Positions 43,458 through 52,361 of a stretch of DNA of 64,000 bases are shown here, one piece after another; positions within the stretch are counted from its first letter, which is position 1; each line of letters begins with the position of its first letter. The notes beneath the pieces were generated by a model. The model did no database searches, was not told the DNA's origin, and saw nothing but the letters and a program-made list of their open reading frames with translations. A program made the translations under genes and the position numbers. This DNA comes from DASUPK01 sp963800285 (lineage in GTDB: Bacteria > Actinomycetota > Thermoleophilia > Solirubrobacterales > 70-9), in NCBI GenBank assembly GCA_963800285.1, contig CAWDAL010000013.1, positions 186,001 to 250,000 of the forward strand. The letters are read 5' to 3'.

Positions 43458-44267
43458 ATGATGGATCTTCAGAGCCATTCCACGTACTCGGACGGCGAGC
43501 TGTCGCCCGCCGAGGTGGTCGCGGCCGCCGTGGAGGCGGGCGTCACGACCCTGGCGCTCACCGACCACGACGGAGTCGACGGAGTGGCCGAGGCGGCCGA
43601 GGCCGCGGGCGCGGCGGGCATCGTGCTCATCCCCGCGACCGAGATGTCGTGTGTGCACGGCTCGATCGATGACATGCACATGCTCGGCTACTGGGTGGAC
43701 ACGGGCGCCATCGCGTCGGCCTGCGAGCGAGCCCAGCGCGAGCGGGTCACCCGGGCCGAGGAGATCGTCGAGCGCCTCAACTCCCAGGGAGTGCCGGTCA
43801 GCTTCGAGGACGCGATCGCGGTGGCGGGCGACGCCTCGTCCGTCGGCCGGCCCCACATCGCAAAGGCCGCCGGCGTGAAGCCCGAGGGCATGAGCGCCTT
43901 CTTCGAGGAGTGGCTCGTGCCCGGCGCCAAGGCCTTCGTCTCCCGCCGCTGGCCGGACGCGGCGGAGGCCACCGAGATCATCCACGGCGCCGGAGGCTCC
44001 GCCGTCCTCGCCCATCCCTTCTGGGACATGGACGACCCCAACGAGGTCGCGGCGCTGATCGAAGACCTCGACCTCGACGGGGTCGAGTGCTTCTACCCGG
44101 CGCATGACCGGGCGCAGACCAAGTTCCTGCTGGAGGTCTGCAGGGATCGAGGGCTTGCGGCGACCGCTTCCTCTGACTTTCACGGCCCCAACCACAAGAT
44201 GTTCGACTCCTTCTTGAGCTATCCGACGTATGACCTCGGCGAGCCCGAGCTGCCGCCCGCTCCCTAA
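43458..44267 (+). CDS. PHP-domain phosphoesterase
   Basis: A 269-residue PHP protein. Metal-binding motifs: MDLQSHSTYSDGELSP at the start (HxH plus D), ALTDHDGVDG near 35, and TEMSC; later AVLAHPFWD near 180 and ATASSDFHGPNH near 240. The overall layout fits the RNase AM / 3',5'-nucleoside bisphosphate phosphatase group, which clears pAp, a by-product of PAPS reduction. That would suit the adjacent sulfate operon but is inference. Its starting ATG lies 14 bp from the divergent Rrf2 gene. Confidence 0.82.
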   Translation: MMDLQSHSTYSDGELSPAEVVAAAVEAGVTTLALTDHDGVDGVAEAAEAAGAAGIVLIPATEMSCVHGSIDDMHMLGYWVDTGAIASACERAQRERVTRAEEIVERLNSQGVPVSFEDAIAVAGDASSVGRPHIAKAAGVKPEGMSAFFEEWLVPGAKAFVSRRWPDAAEATEIIHGAGGSAVLAHPFWDMDDPNEVAALIEDLDLDGVECFYPAHDRAQTKFLLEVCRDRGLAATASSDFHGPNHKMFDSFLSYPTYDLGEPELPPAP

Positions 44268-44303
44268 CACGGGTTGCGCCTGGCGGCGCACCCTCGCGTC
44301 AAC

Positions 44304-44855
44304 TTAGGCAGGCTGCGCCGCCGGGATCAGCTGGCGCTCCTCGAGGAGGGCCAGGATCTTCGTGGCCGACTCCTCGGCGGACTCGTGCTCGGTGTCGAGG
44401 GTGAGCTCAGGATTGAGCGGCGGCTCATACGGGTCGGAGACGCCGGTGAACTCCTTGATCTCGCCCTTGAACGCCTTCTCGTAGAGGCCCTTCACGTCGC
44501 GCTCGGCGCAGACCTCGACCGAGGCCTTGACGAAGACCTCGATGAAGCGGTCGCCCATCGTCTCGCGAGCCTCGTCGCGGATCTCGCGGTAGGGCGAGAT
44601 CGCGGCCGTGATCACCGGGACGCCGTTGCGGGAGAGCAGGTCAGCCACGAAGGCGATCCGGCGGATGTTGGTATCGCGGTCCTCCTTCGAGAAACCGAGC
44701 CCCTTGGAGAGGTTCTCGCGCACGACGTCGCCGTCGAGCACCTCGATCCGCGAGCCGCGGTCGCGCAGCTCGCTCTCCACGAGGTGGGAGATCGTCGTCT
44801 TGCCCGCGCCCGAAAGCCCGGTGAACCAGAGGGTGAAGCCCTTCTCGTCAGCCAT
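44304..44855 (-). CDS. cysC: Adenylylsulfate kinase
   Basis: A 183-residue P-loop kinase making PAPS from APS and ATP. Walker A FTGLSGAGKTTISH (residues 11-24), LDGDVVRENLSKGLGFSKED (APS-binding), and the lid AAISPYREIRDEARE are present. Its start overlaps the sat stop by 8 bp, last gene of the sulfate operon. Note that the upstream reductase has Fe-S cysteines typical of APS reductases, so PAPS may feed other sulfation reactions. Confidence 0.93.
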   Translation of the reverse strand: MADEKGFTLWFTGLSGAGKTTISHLVESELRDRGSRIEVLDGDVVRENLSKGLGFSKEDRDTNIRRIAFVADLLSRNGVPVITAAISPYREIRDEARETMGDRFIEVFVKASVEVCAERDVKGLYEKAFKGEIKEFTGVSDPYEPPLNPELTLDTEHESAEESATKILALLEERQLIPAAQPA

Positions 44856-45933
44856 TTGACTGCTGCTCCTTTGCGTATTCGTCGATCAAGATCTGAGCCA
44901 CCTCGGGGCGGCTGAACTCCTGCGGCGGCTTTTCGCCGTTGCCGAGCATCTCCCGCACCTTCGTGCCGGACAGGAACACGTGGTCGTCGGGGCCGTGCGG
45001 GCAGGTCTTGCCCGACGCCATCCCCTCGCACTTGTTGCACCAGAAGGTGTGCTCGAAGAAGAGGGGCTGGATGCCGAGCTTGTCGATGTCCAGGTCGTCG
45101 AAGATCTTCTGCGCGTCGTAGGTGCCGTAGTAGTCACCGACGCCGGCGTGGTCGCGGCCCACGATGAAGTGGGTGCAGCCGTAGTTCCGGCGGGCGATCG
45201 CGTGGAGGACCGCCTCGCGCGGGCCGGCGTAGTGCATCTTCGAGGGGAAGACGTTGAGGATCACCCGGTCGTCGGGGTAGTAGTCCTCCATCAGCACCTC
45301 GTAGCAGCGCATCCGCACCTCAGCCGGGATGTCGCCCGCCTTGGTCTTGCCGATCAGCGGGTGGATCATCAGACCGTCCGTGATCTCCAGAGCCGTCTTG
45401 GTGACGTGCTCGTGGGCGCGATGGATCGGGTTGCGGGTCTGGAAGGCGACGATGCGCTTCCAGCCGCGGTCCGCGAAGGCCTTCTTGGACTCCTCGGGGG
45501 AGAGATAGCGCTTGGTGAATGCCTCCTCGTGGTCGGGGAGCTCGTCGACCTCGTAGGTGCCGGCGATGCAGCGCGCGCCCTCCTCGAAGATGGCGGCGAC
45601 GCCGGGATGCTCCTTGTCGCCGGTGCCGTAGACGTTCTCGGCCTCGGCGTCGAGGTCCCGCTCGAAGATCTCGGTGACGTTGAGCCGGCCCAGGGGCTTG
45701 CCCTCGTCGCTGGAGACCTCCACCGTGTCGCCCTCGGAGACGTCGAGGCCGGTCGCGAGGGTGATCGGGATCGGCCAGTACTCGCCGCTGGTGAGCGTCA
45801 TGTTCTCCACGACGCTCTTCCAGTCCTCGGAGCCCTGGGGGCCGGTGAGCGGGGCGAAGCCGCCGTTGCCGATCATCTCGAAGTCGGCGGTCTGGCGGTC
45901 GGTCAGTTGGAGCTTGAGAGCGGTCTGGGTCAT
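44848..45933 (-). CDS. sat: Sulfate adenylyltransferase (ATP sulfurylase)
   Basis: A 361-residue monofunctional ATP sulfurylase that forms APS from sulfate and ATP. Active-site motifs: FQTRNPIHRAHEHV near 165, GRDHAGVGDYYG near 260, and a four-Cys/His zinc cluster WCNKCEGMASGKTCPHG near 300, seen in many bacterial and archaeal Sat enzymes. Length fits the homo-oligomeric type; there is no APS-kinase domain, which is encoded separately next door (8-bp overlap). It lies 69 bp after cysH. Confidence 0.95.
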   Translation of the reverse strand: MTQTALKLQLTDRQTADFEMIGNGGFAPLTGPQGSEDWKSVVENMTLTSGEYWPIPITLATGLDVSEGDTVEVSSDEGKPLGRLNVTEIFERDLDAEAENVYGTGDKEHPGVAAIFEEGARCIAGTYEVDELPDHEEAFTKRYLSPEESKKAFADRGWKRIVAFQTRNPIHRAHEHVTKTALEITDGLMIHPLIGKTKAGDIPAEVRMRCYEVLMEDYYPDDRVILNVFPSKMHYAGPREAVLHAIARRNYGCTHFIVGRDHAGVGDYYGTYDAQKIFDDLDIDKLGIQPLFFEHTFWCNKCEGMASGKTCPHGPDDHVFLSGTKVREMLGNGEKPPQEFSRPEVAQILIDEYAKEQQSNG

Positions 45934-46002
45934 GGCGTCCTTGAGTGGATAAAGGTGATCAGGTCGGTCAGGAAGCGGGGAAGGGTAGCGAAGGTTGCCC
46001 TG

Positions 46003-46746
46003 CTACCCATGCAGTCCGCACTCGGTCTTGTCGAGGCCGGCCCAGCGGCCGGCGCGGTCATCCTCGCCGGCACCCGGCTTACGGGTGCAGTGGGTGCAGC
46101 CGATCGAGGGATAGCCCTGATCGTGCAGCGGGTTGTAGGGGATGTCGTGCTCGCTGATGTAGGACCAGACCTCCTTCTCGGACCAGTCCGCGAGCGGATT
46201 GAGCTTCCAGAGGCCGAAGCGGTTGTCCCAGCCGAACTTCGGCGCCCCGGCTCGGGTCTGTGCGTCGGAGCGGCGGATGCCCGAGACCCAGAGGTCGACG
46301 GCGGCGAGCGCCGAGCGCATCGGCTCGACCTTGCGGATCCCGCAGCACGCGTCCGGGTCGCGGCTCCAGAGCTCGTCTCCGTAGAGGCCCTTCTGCTGCT
46401 CGAGGGTGATCGAGCTGTAGCGGTGGAAGTTGATCCCGTAGCGCTCCTCGAGCCGGGTCTTGGTCTCGTAGGTCTCCGAGAAGAGCACATCGGTGTCCAG
46501 GTAGAAGAAGCGCGCATCGGGGTTGATCGAGTGCGCCATGTGGACCGTCACCGAGCTCGTCTTCTGAAACGAGCAGGCGATGTAAATCCGCGGGCTGAAG
46601 GTGTCGAGCGCCCAGCGGAGCGCCTCCTCGGCGCCGGCGCCCTCGAGGTCGGCGGCGATCTCCTCCGGATCGAAGCCGAGGGAGCCCAGGTCAGCCGTGG
46701 GGACCGACGCATGTTCGGTCGCGGGCGTCGCCACTAGACCGCGCAC
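46003..46746 (-). CDS. cysH: Assimilatory APS/PAPS reductase
   Basis: A 247-residue reductase giving sulfite from APS (or PAPS). IACSFQKTSSVTVHM near 57, YLDTDVLFSETYETK, WVSGIRRSDAQTRAG, and the catalytic C-terminal ECGLHG are visible. Two Cys pairs, CCGIRKVEP and GCTHCTRKP, are the [4Fe-4S] ligands that mark APS reductases rather than PAPS-specific CysH. The first start is the GTG at 46746, inside the sulfite reductase gene; a GTG at 46734 with 1-bp overlap is the alternative. Second gene of the operon. Confidence 0.93.
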   Translation of the reverse strand: MRGLVATPATEHASVPTADLGSLGFDPEEIAADLEGAGAEEALRWALDTFSPRIYIACSFQKTSSVTVHMAHSINPDARFFYLDTDVLFSETYETKTRLEERYGINFHRYSSITLEQQKGLYGDELWSRDPDACCGIRKVEPMRSALAAVDLWVSGIRRSDAQTRAGAPKFGWDNRFGLWKLNPLADWSEKEVWSYISEHDIPYNPLHDQGYPSIGCTHCTRKPGAGEDDRAGRWAGLDKTECGLHG

Positions 46747-48660
46747 TCACCCTCGCCGCGCTCGACCTTGTAGGGCTCCGAGCGGTTCCAGTCGATGAAG
46801 AAGAGGAGGTTGTCGGCGCTGAACTCGACCGGGAGCTTCAGGTCCGAGATCAGCTCCTCGAACTGGTCGAAGCCGGTGCGATCGACGAAGGAGTTGAAGT
46901 CCTCGCCGTCTTTGCGCTTCTCCTCGTAGTTCCGGATCCAGCGCTCGACCGCCTCGGGAACGCGCTTCGCCGGCAGCCGTGCCTTCAGCCGGTGGCCGAA
47001 GACGACGTCGCCGCCCTCGAAGTTGCCTGCGATGTGAGGGATGTATGCGGGAATGGTGTGCTCGCCGACCTTGATGGAGGCCCCATAGAAGCCGATCGTG
47101 GCGATGTGGTGCTGTGAGCAGCCGTTGGGGCAGCCGCTCATCTTGATGTGGATCTGCTTGGTGAGCGGGTCGGTGATCTCCATCTCCTCGAGCCGCTTCT
47201 GGAGCTCGGCGTTCAGGCCCATCGAGGCGGTGATGCCGAGCTTGCAGCTGTCGGTGCCGGGGCAGCTGACCACGTCGGTGATGCCGAAGGCACCGGAATC
47301 GCCGAGGCCGAGGTCCTTCAGCCGGACCCAGATGTCGTAGAGGGACTCACGCCGGATCCAGCGCAGGACGACGTTCTGCTGGACCGTGGTGCGGGCGTAG
47401 CCGCCGGTGAAGTCACGCATGATCTGGGCCAGGCCCCGGAACTGCTCCGGGGTGAGGTCGCCGCGGGTGACCTTGACGGTCGCGGTGACGAAGCCCTCCT
47501 GGCGCTGAGGGCCGACGTTGGAGTCGACCCAGGCGTCGAACTCGGACCTGTCGCCGTTCGGAGAGCCGTAGCTCTCCGGCACGGCCGGGGCGTTGGCCTC
47601 CTCGTCATGGACGAAGAGCAGGTGGTCGATGCAGAAGTCGCGCTCGTCGACCCAGTCGCCGCGGAGCTCCTCGTCGACCAGCTCGCGGAAGGCGTCCATG
47701 CCGATCTTGTCGACCAGCACCTTGATCCGGGCGCGCATGCGGTTCTCGCGCAGCCACTCCTGGCGATCGAAGATGCGCAGCGCGGCCTCGGTGACCTTCA
47801 GGTAGTCGCCGTTGTCGAGCTCGACGAACTCGTAGAGGGTGGGGGCGACGCGGGGCTGGATGGAGGTGCCGCCGCCGATCTTGACCTCGACTCCGCGCAC
47901 CTCCCTGCCGTCGACCTCCTTCACCCTTGGGATGAAGCCGACGTCGTGGATCTCGGTGATCGCGCGGTCGGCGTCGCTGGCGCTGAAGGCCGTCTTCACC
48001 TTGCGGGGCATCAGCTGCGTGGTCGGGTGGCGGACGAAGTAGCGCGCGTACGCCGCGGCGTAGGGGCGTGATGTCGAACGGCTCGTCGTCCGCGACGCCG
48101 GCCCAGGGGTCGCCCGTGACGTTGCGCATCGTGTTGCCGCAGCCCTCTCGCGAGGAGAGCCCGGCCTGGCTGATCTGCCGGATGAACTCCGCGGCGTCCG
48201 CCAGCGGCACGTGGTGGATCTGGATGTTCTGGCGCGTCGTGATGTGGCCCTTGTTGAGCGGCGCCATCTCCTCGACCGCGTCCGCGAAGGCCTCCATCTG
48301 CTCCGGGCTGACGCCGCCGTACGGAAGCTTCACGCGGATCATCTGCACGTCGGGCTGGCGCTGGCCGTAGACGCCCTGCTTGAGGCGGAAGCCGATGAAC
48401 TGCTCCTCGGTCTGCTCGCCTCGCAGGAAGCTGGCGGCCTCGGTGTCGAAGTCGTCGAACTCGCGCTCGAGGATCGGGATCACATGCCCCGGGACGTCGT
48501 CGTAGACCTCCGGGTTCTCGAGCGAACCGACCTTCCCCTTGCCGTGCTGCTTCTTGCCCGGGTCCTGCTTGAGGGTCGAGGGGTCGGCGAGCTTCTTGGC
48601 CGGCACGGGTGTGCCGTTGGTGGACTTGGCGCCCCTCGCGGGGGCGGAGACAGGCTCCAT
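46734..48660 (-). CDS. Ferredoxin-dependent sulfite (or nitrite) reductase, split by a one-base frameshift
   Basis: First gene of the sulfate operon, giving sulfide from sulfite with siroheme and a [4Fe-4S] cluster. The N-terminal part runs from the ATG at 48660 (AAAGGA upstream): VKLPYGGVSPEQMEAFAD, KGHITTRQNIQIHHVPLADA, and GCGNTMRNVTGDPWAG. After FDITP the frame shifts by +1 at the GGGG at 48063-48066; dropping one base gives FDITPYAAAYARYF. The second part runs to 46734 with the cluster ligands CPGTDSCKLG and SGCPNGCSQHH. Sulfite is favoured over nitrite by gene context. Likely intact in the organism. Confidence 0.85.
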
Positions 48661-48833
48661 GGAACAGGCTTCCTTTCGTCGACGTAGCCTTGCCCGGCGT
48701 GTAAGGCGAGCCCAATCTAGCAAACCTGATCGAATTTAAGGTGATTATCCCGGGGCGGCTGCGCGTGGATGACTGCGCATCGGCTCGCTCAGCAGCCTCG
48801 CCGAGCAGTTTTCGCGCCGTTCGTCTCCTGGCC

Positions 48834-48857
48834 CGGCTCCCCGCGGGCGCGGAGCCG
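48834..48857 (-). terminator. Hairpin after a secreted-protein gene
   Basis: CGGCTCC and GGAGCCG form a 7-bp stem with a 10-nt GC-rich loop 4 nt beyond the stop of the 48861-49748 gene. No T-tract. The rest of the roughly 200-bp gap up to the sulfite reductase start includes an AT-rich stretch (near 48725-48750) that is the likely operon promoter. Confidence 0.4.
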
Positions 48858-48860
48858 TAC

Positions 48861-49748
48861 CTAGCCCTTCTTGCGCTTCTTCCGCAGCTTGATGTTCTCG
48901 TGCTGCGTCGCGAGGGTTCCGCCGGTGGGCGTGAACCGGACGTTGAAGCCGACCCGGGCCTTGCCCTTCTTGTCGAGCTTCCTGCGGACGTTCGCCTTTG
49001 GCTTGATCACCAGCTGCACCTCGCCCGGCGCCGAGACCGTCGGCGGTCCGACGACCTTGATCCCCTTGTGCGTGTAGAGGAGCGTCCCGGGGTTGGGGAC
49101 GGTCATCGTCACGATCGCCTTCCCCTTCTTCTTGTTCTTCTTCACCTTCCCGAAGGTGATCGCGTTGGCGGGCTCGATCGTGGCCTGGACGAGGGCCTCG
49201 CGAGCGCCGTCCGTGCCTTCGACGTGCCGCGGGGCGCCATCGGCGAGCGGGGGCAAGTTCCAGTAGCCCATCGTCGCGCCCGGGTTGACTCCGAGCACGA
49301 GGTTGGCGTTCGGGCTCTGCAACCCCACGGTGTCACCCAGCGCGATCGGAACCAAGGTGAGAATGGGCGGCGTCGCCTCGGGCGGCGAAACCGGGGTGTA
49401 GTTGCTCGGAGCGCTGCCTCCGGTCCCAATGAAGGTGCCGGCGCCGGCTGGGCGCAGGATCCGGAGCTGGATACCGACCGCGGTGTTGCCGGCTCCGAAG
49501 CGCCAGCTCGTCACCGTGCCGTTGACCGGGGAGACCAGTCCGCCCGCCGCGACGTTCGCAGCGGGCATGCCGATGTTGACGACGGTGCACGGGACCGTGC
49601 ATTCGCCCGCGCTCCCGTTGTTGTCGCTGGCGGGCGTCGACAGGTTGCTCCCGATCGTCACCGACGCCTGGGCCGTGCCGGCGAAGAGAAGCCCTGTGAC
49701 CGCGATGGCGGCCACCATTGCGAGGTGTTTTCTCCTCCCCTGCTTCAT
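48861..49748 (-). CDS. Secreted protein of unknown function with Lys-rich C-terminal domain
   Basis: A 295-residue exported protein (signal peptide KHLAMVAAIAVTGLLFAGTA). The first 190 residues are a beta-rich domain with a Cys pair (GECTVPCTVVNIG). From about 195 comes an immunoglobulin-like strand pattern seen in many Solirubrobacterales exoproteins (FGKVKKNKKKGKAIVTMTVP, KPKANVRRKLDKKGKARVGF), ending KLRKKRKKG. It probably has a cell-surface role. No enzyme motif. Divergent from the ornithine-cyclodeaminase-like gene. Confidence 0.65.
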   Translation of the reverse strand: MKQGRRKHLAMVAAIAVTGLLFAGTAQASVTIGSNLSTPASDNNGSAGECTVPCTVVNIGMPAANVAAGGLVSPVNGTVTSWRFGAGNTAVGIQLRILRPAGAGTFIGTGGSAPSNYTPVSPPEATPPILTLVPIALGDTVGLQSPNANLVLGVNPGATMGYWNLPPLADGAPRHVEGTDGAREALVQATIEPANAITFGKVKKNKKKGKAIVTMTVPNPGTLLYTHKGIKVVGPPTVSAPGEVQLVIKPKANVRRKLDKKGKARVGFNVRFTPTGGTLATQHENIKLRKKRKKG

Positions 49749-49807
49749 CTCGATGACCCTAAACCCACCGGCAGTCGACTTGTTGCTGTGATCGCGAGAA
49801 TCGGCGG

Positions 49808-50755
49808 ATGACCCAGATTCCGGTGATCTCCGGCCAGGCTGTGCTCGAGGCGATCGATCCGCTGACCGCGATCGATCGCACCCGCGAGGCCTTCGAGCGC
49901 TACGCGCGCGGCGATTGGGAGATGCCCGCGAAGGTCTATCTCGACAGCCCGCCGTATGGCGACTTCAGGGCAATGCCGGCCCGCGGCGACGGGATGGCCC
50001 TGCTCAAGTGGGTGACCTCGTTTCCGGGCAACAGCTCGAAGGGCCTGCCGGTGGTCCGCGGCGAGGTGCTCCTCTCCGACGCCGAGACGGGAGAGGAGCT
50101 CGCCGTGATCGAGTGCTCGTCGGTCACCTCCCTGCGGACCGGAGCGGCGGCGGCCGTATCGGCTCAGGTGCTGGCCCTGGACGACGCGAGCTCGGTCGGC
50201 ATCGTCGGCTGCGGCGTGAACGGCGCCTGGTCCGCGCGGTGCCTCGCCGCCGCCGGCTACGAGGAGGGTGTCTGCGCCGACGTCCGCCCCGAGATCGCGA
50301 GCGCGCTGGCCGAGGAGCTCGGCTGGCGGGTCGGCGACCGGGCGGAGGCGGCCGCCCAGGACGTGGTGGTGACCGTCACGCCGGGGAACGAGCCGGTGAT
50401 CCTGGCGGGCGAGCTCTCGCCCGGCCAGCACCTCGCCGTGCTCGGCGCCGACGCTCACGGAAAGCAGGAGGTCCAGCTCGACGCGATCAGCCGCTGCACC
50501 CTGTTCTGCGACGAGTGGGAGCAGGCGAGCGCCGGCGGCGAGCTCGCGAACGGCGTCGAGGCGGGGACCATCTCGCGCGCCGACGTCACTCAGATCGGGG
50601 AGGTGCTGACCGGGGAGTCGACCTGGACGCGTTCCGACGGCGAGATCACCCTGTTCGACTCGACCGGGCTCGCGATCCAGGATCTGGCCATCTGCCGGGC
50701 GGTCTACGAGCGCTGGCGAGAGGGCGACGTCGAGGCCGCGATGGTCATCCTCTGA
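49808..50755 (+). CDS. Ornithine cyclodeaminase / mu-crystallin family protein
   Basis: A 315-residue NAD(P)-binding protein. MPAKVYLDSPPYGDFRAMPA and LLKWVTSFPGNSSKGLPVVR match the substrate-binding domain, CSSVTSLRTGAAAAVSAQVL the hinge, and VGIVGCGVNGAWSARCLAAA (GxGxxG near 137) the Rossmann domain. Members are ornithine cyclodeaminases, alanine dehydrogenases or ketimine reductases; ornithine specificity is not shown. The gene ends 10 bp inside the convergent secreted-protein gene. Confidence 0.85.
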   Translation: MTQIPVISGQAVLEAIDPLTAIDRTREAFERYARGDWEMPAKVYLDSPPYGDFRAMPARGDGMALLKWVTSFPGNSSKGLPVVRGEVLLSDAETGEELAVIECSSVTSLRTGAAAAVSAQVLALDDASSVGIVGCGVNGAWSARCLAAAGYEEGVCADVRPEIASALAEELGWRVGDRAEAAAQDVVVTVTPGNEPVILAGELSPGQHLAVLGADAHGKQEVQLDAISRCTLFCDEWEQASAGGELANGVEAGTISRADVTQIGEVLTGESTWTRSDGEITLFDSTGLAIQDLAICRAVYERWREGDVEAAMVIL

Positions 50756-51599
50756 GGGCCAGAGCGGCCGCTCGCTTCTTGTGCTTCTTCTTGTGCTTCT
50801 TCTTGCACTTCTTTCCGTGCTTCCCCTTCTTCTTGGCCGTCGCGGCGTGGTGCTTCTTCTTGTGCTTCTTGCACTTCCTCCGGGGCTGGCGAGCAGGGGG
50901 CGGGGTCGGGGTCGGGGCCGGGGGCGGAGCATCGGTGATCGTGACGTTGTCGAGGTCGTAGGTCTCGCCGGTGCGATCCGGCCCGACATCCACCATCACG
51001 GCCACCATGTCGCTCGCTGAGATCAGGGTCTTGAACTGCTGCTGCGTCGGTGGGGTGCAGCTCCCACCGAGGTAGGGGCAGATCGCCCACGCCGGATCCA
51101 GTCCGTTCCTCGCCGTTTCGGTCAAGGGGATCGAGAGGTGGTGATAGGTGGTCCCCGATACCTCCGGAATGAGTCCATCGAGATACGCGGAGCCCGGCGG
51201 CAGCAGCAGCAACTCGGCGCCGAACATCGGACTGACGTCCGGAGAGCGGAGATCGAACGAGCCGGTGCCGCCGTAGTTCGCGGCCATCGGCGAGACAAAG
51301 GGGCTGTAGAGGTAGAGGAGATTGCAGGGCCCGGTGCCGCCCCGGCATCCAGACTCGCCCCCGGTGTCCTTGGTCGTCAGGCGGCCACCTGGATTGCCGC
51401 CGCTGGGGGAGAAGCCGGCGGGGCTGAAAGTCGCGCCGTTGTCCTGGCTCTGCTGCCAGCCCTGGTTGCCGCCGCTGAACGTGTACGCGAGCGGCGTCGC
51501 GTTCGCAGATCCGGCAAAGGCGAGCACCGCGGCCGCTGCCAGCAGCGCGGTGAAGCCGATCCTCCTGATCGTTCCCTGCGTGCGGGTCCATCCGCACAT
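50745..51599 (-). CDS. Secreted protein with long Lys/His/Cys-rich C-terminal tail
   Basis: A 284-residue exported protein (signal segment IGFTALLAAAAVLAFAGSAN). The central 190 residues look like a beta-sandwich carbohydrate-binding-like or laminin-G-like domain (YTFSGGNQGWQQSQDNGATF, YHHLSIPLTETARNGLDPAW, GETYDLDNVTIT). Then a Pro/Thr linker (PPPAPTPTPPPARQPRR) and about 50 residues of Lys, His and two Cys (RRKCKKHKKKHH ... HGKKCKKKHKKKHKKR). The tail follows the same plan as those at 41.7 and 53.9 kb. Function of both parts is unknown. Confidence 0.65.
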   Translation of the reverse strand: MCGWTRTQGTIRRIGFTALLAAAAVLAFAGSANATPLAYTFSGGNQGWQQSQDNGATFSPAGFSPSGGNPGGRLTTKDTGGESGCRGGTGPCNLLYLYSPFVSPMAANYGGTGSFDLRSPDVSPMFGAELLLLPPGSAYLDGLIPEVSGTTYHHLSIPLTETARNGLDPAWAICPYLGGSCTPPTQQQFKTLISASDMVAVMVDVGPDRTGETYDLDNVTITDAPPPAPTPTPPPARQPRRKCKKHKKKHHAATAKKKGKHGKKCKKKHKKKHKKRAAALALRG

Positions 51600-51685
51600 G
51601 GCTCAACCCCCTGGTCGGTTGTCGGCCAGGGTAGGCCGCGTGGGCGACCGATTCAACCCGCGCGGCCGTCCAGGTGACGAGTCAA

Positions 51686-51705
51686 GGGGCGGCGGGCGCC
51701 GCCCC
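51686..51705 (-). terminator. Hairpin downstream of the dodecin gene
   Basis: GGGGCGGC and GCCGCCCC form a perfect 8-bp stem with a 4-nt loop 33 bp after the dodecin stop. In the transcript it is followed by UUGACU, a weak U-run. Confidence 0.5.
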
Positions 51706-51737
51706 GCCGCCGCCCGCCGCCACCTCTCCTCCCAAGC

Positions 51738-51947
51738 TCAGTCGACGTCAGAGCCCTCGACCAGGAACGCGACCCGGACGTGGGCACGCCACTCGTCGAG
51801 GTTCTCACCGCGCAGCCCCGTCGAGACGACGTCGATCGCGCGGATGTTCCGAAGCTTGCCCTGCGCCTGCTTCAGCGCCTGCTGTGCGGCGTCATCCGAG
51901 GACTTCTTGGAGCTTCCGACCAACTCGATGATCTTTACGACGGCCAC
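51738..51947 (-). CDS. Dodecin flavin-binding protein
   Basis: A 69-residue dodecin, a dodecameric flavin store. Diagnostic sequence: VVKIIELVGSSKKSSDDAAQ at the start and IDVVSTGLRGENLDEWRAHV near the end, with the flavin-stacking Trp in DEWRAHV. Such proteins sequester FMN or riboflavin and prevent light damage. The gene looks monocistronic with a hairpin downstream. Confidence 0.92.
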   Translation of the reverse strand: MAVVKIIELVGSSKKSSDDAAQQALKQAQGKLRNIRAIDVVSTGLRGENLDEWRAHVRVAFLVEGSDVD

Positions 51948-52026
51948 GGGCCCTCCTCTTCGTCAGGCAAGCGATGGGTTTGCGGCAAGTGTTCTATTGC
52001 ACTTGCGCGCCGCGCACAAGCCCGGC

Positions 52027-52263
52027 TCAGGCGCCGGGCGCGATCCCCCAGCCGCCGCCGAGGCCCAGGCGCGCGCTGACCCCCTCGCGCAGGGCCGCCT
52101 GCTGCCAGCGGCTCACCTCCGCCGGGCGGGGGCCCGGAGCCGTCTCCCAGAGGAAGCGCTCGAGCGCGGCTGCGATTGCGGCGGCCTCGTCGGGCCGGGC
52201 TGCCGCGCTCTCGATCTCGATCTGGGGGCGCGGCGGCTGCCGCCTGCCGTTGCCATCGGGCAT
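52027..52263 (-). CDS. Small acidic protein, possibly acyl-CoA carboxylase epsilon-like
   Basis: A 78-residue protein. Ala/Glu-rich helix (RPDEAAAIAAALERFLWETA) followed by RWQQAALREGVSARL. The shape, length and single Trp near the end of a short helix resemble the epsilon subunits that accompany actinobacterial acyl-CoA carboxylases, and a carboxylase beta gene lies 1.7 kb away on the same strand. The similarity is weak and no gene name is given. No clear Shine-Dalgarno. Confidence 0.5.
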   Translation of the reverse strand: MPDGNGRRQPPRPQIEIESAAARPDEAAAIAAALERFLWETAPGPRPAEVSRWQQAALREGVSARLGLGGGWGIAPGA

Positions 52264-52361
52264 GCGGAGAGGATAGTTCGGCTGGACCGAGCGCCGTCGG
52301 AAACGCTGAAGGCCGGGGAAGCGTGAGGATCGCGTGAGCGTTCGCCGCTATTCCTCGTGCC

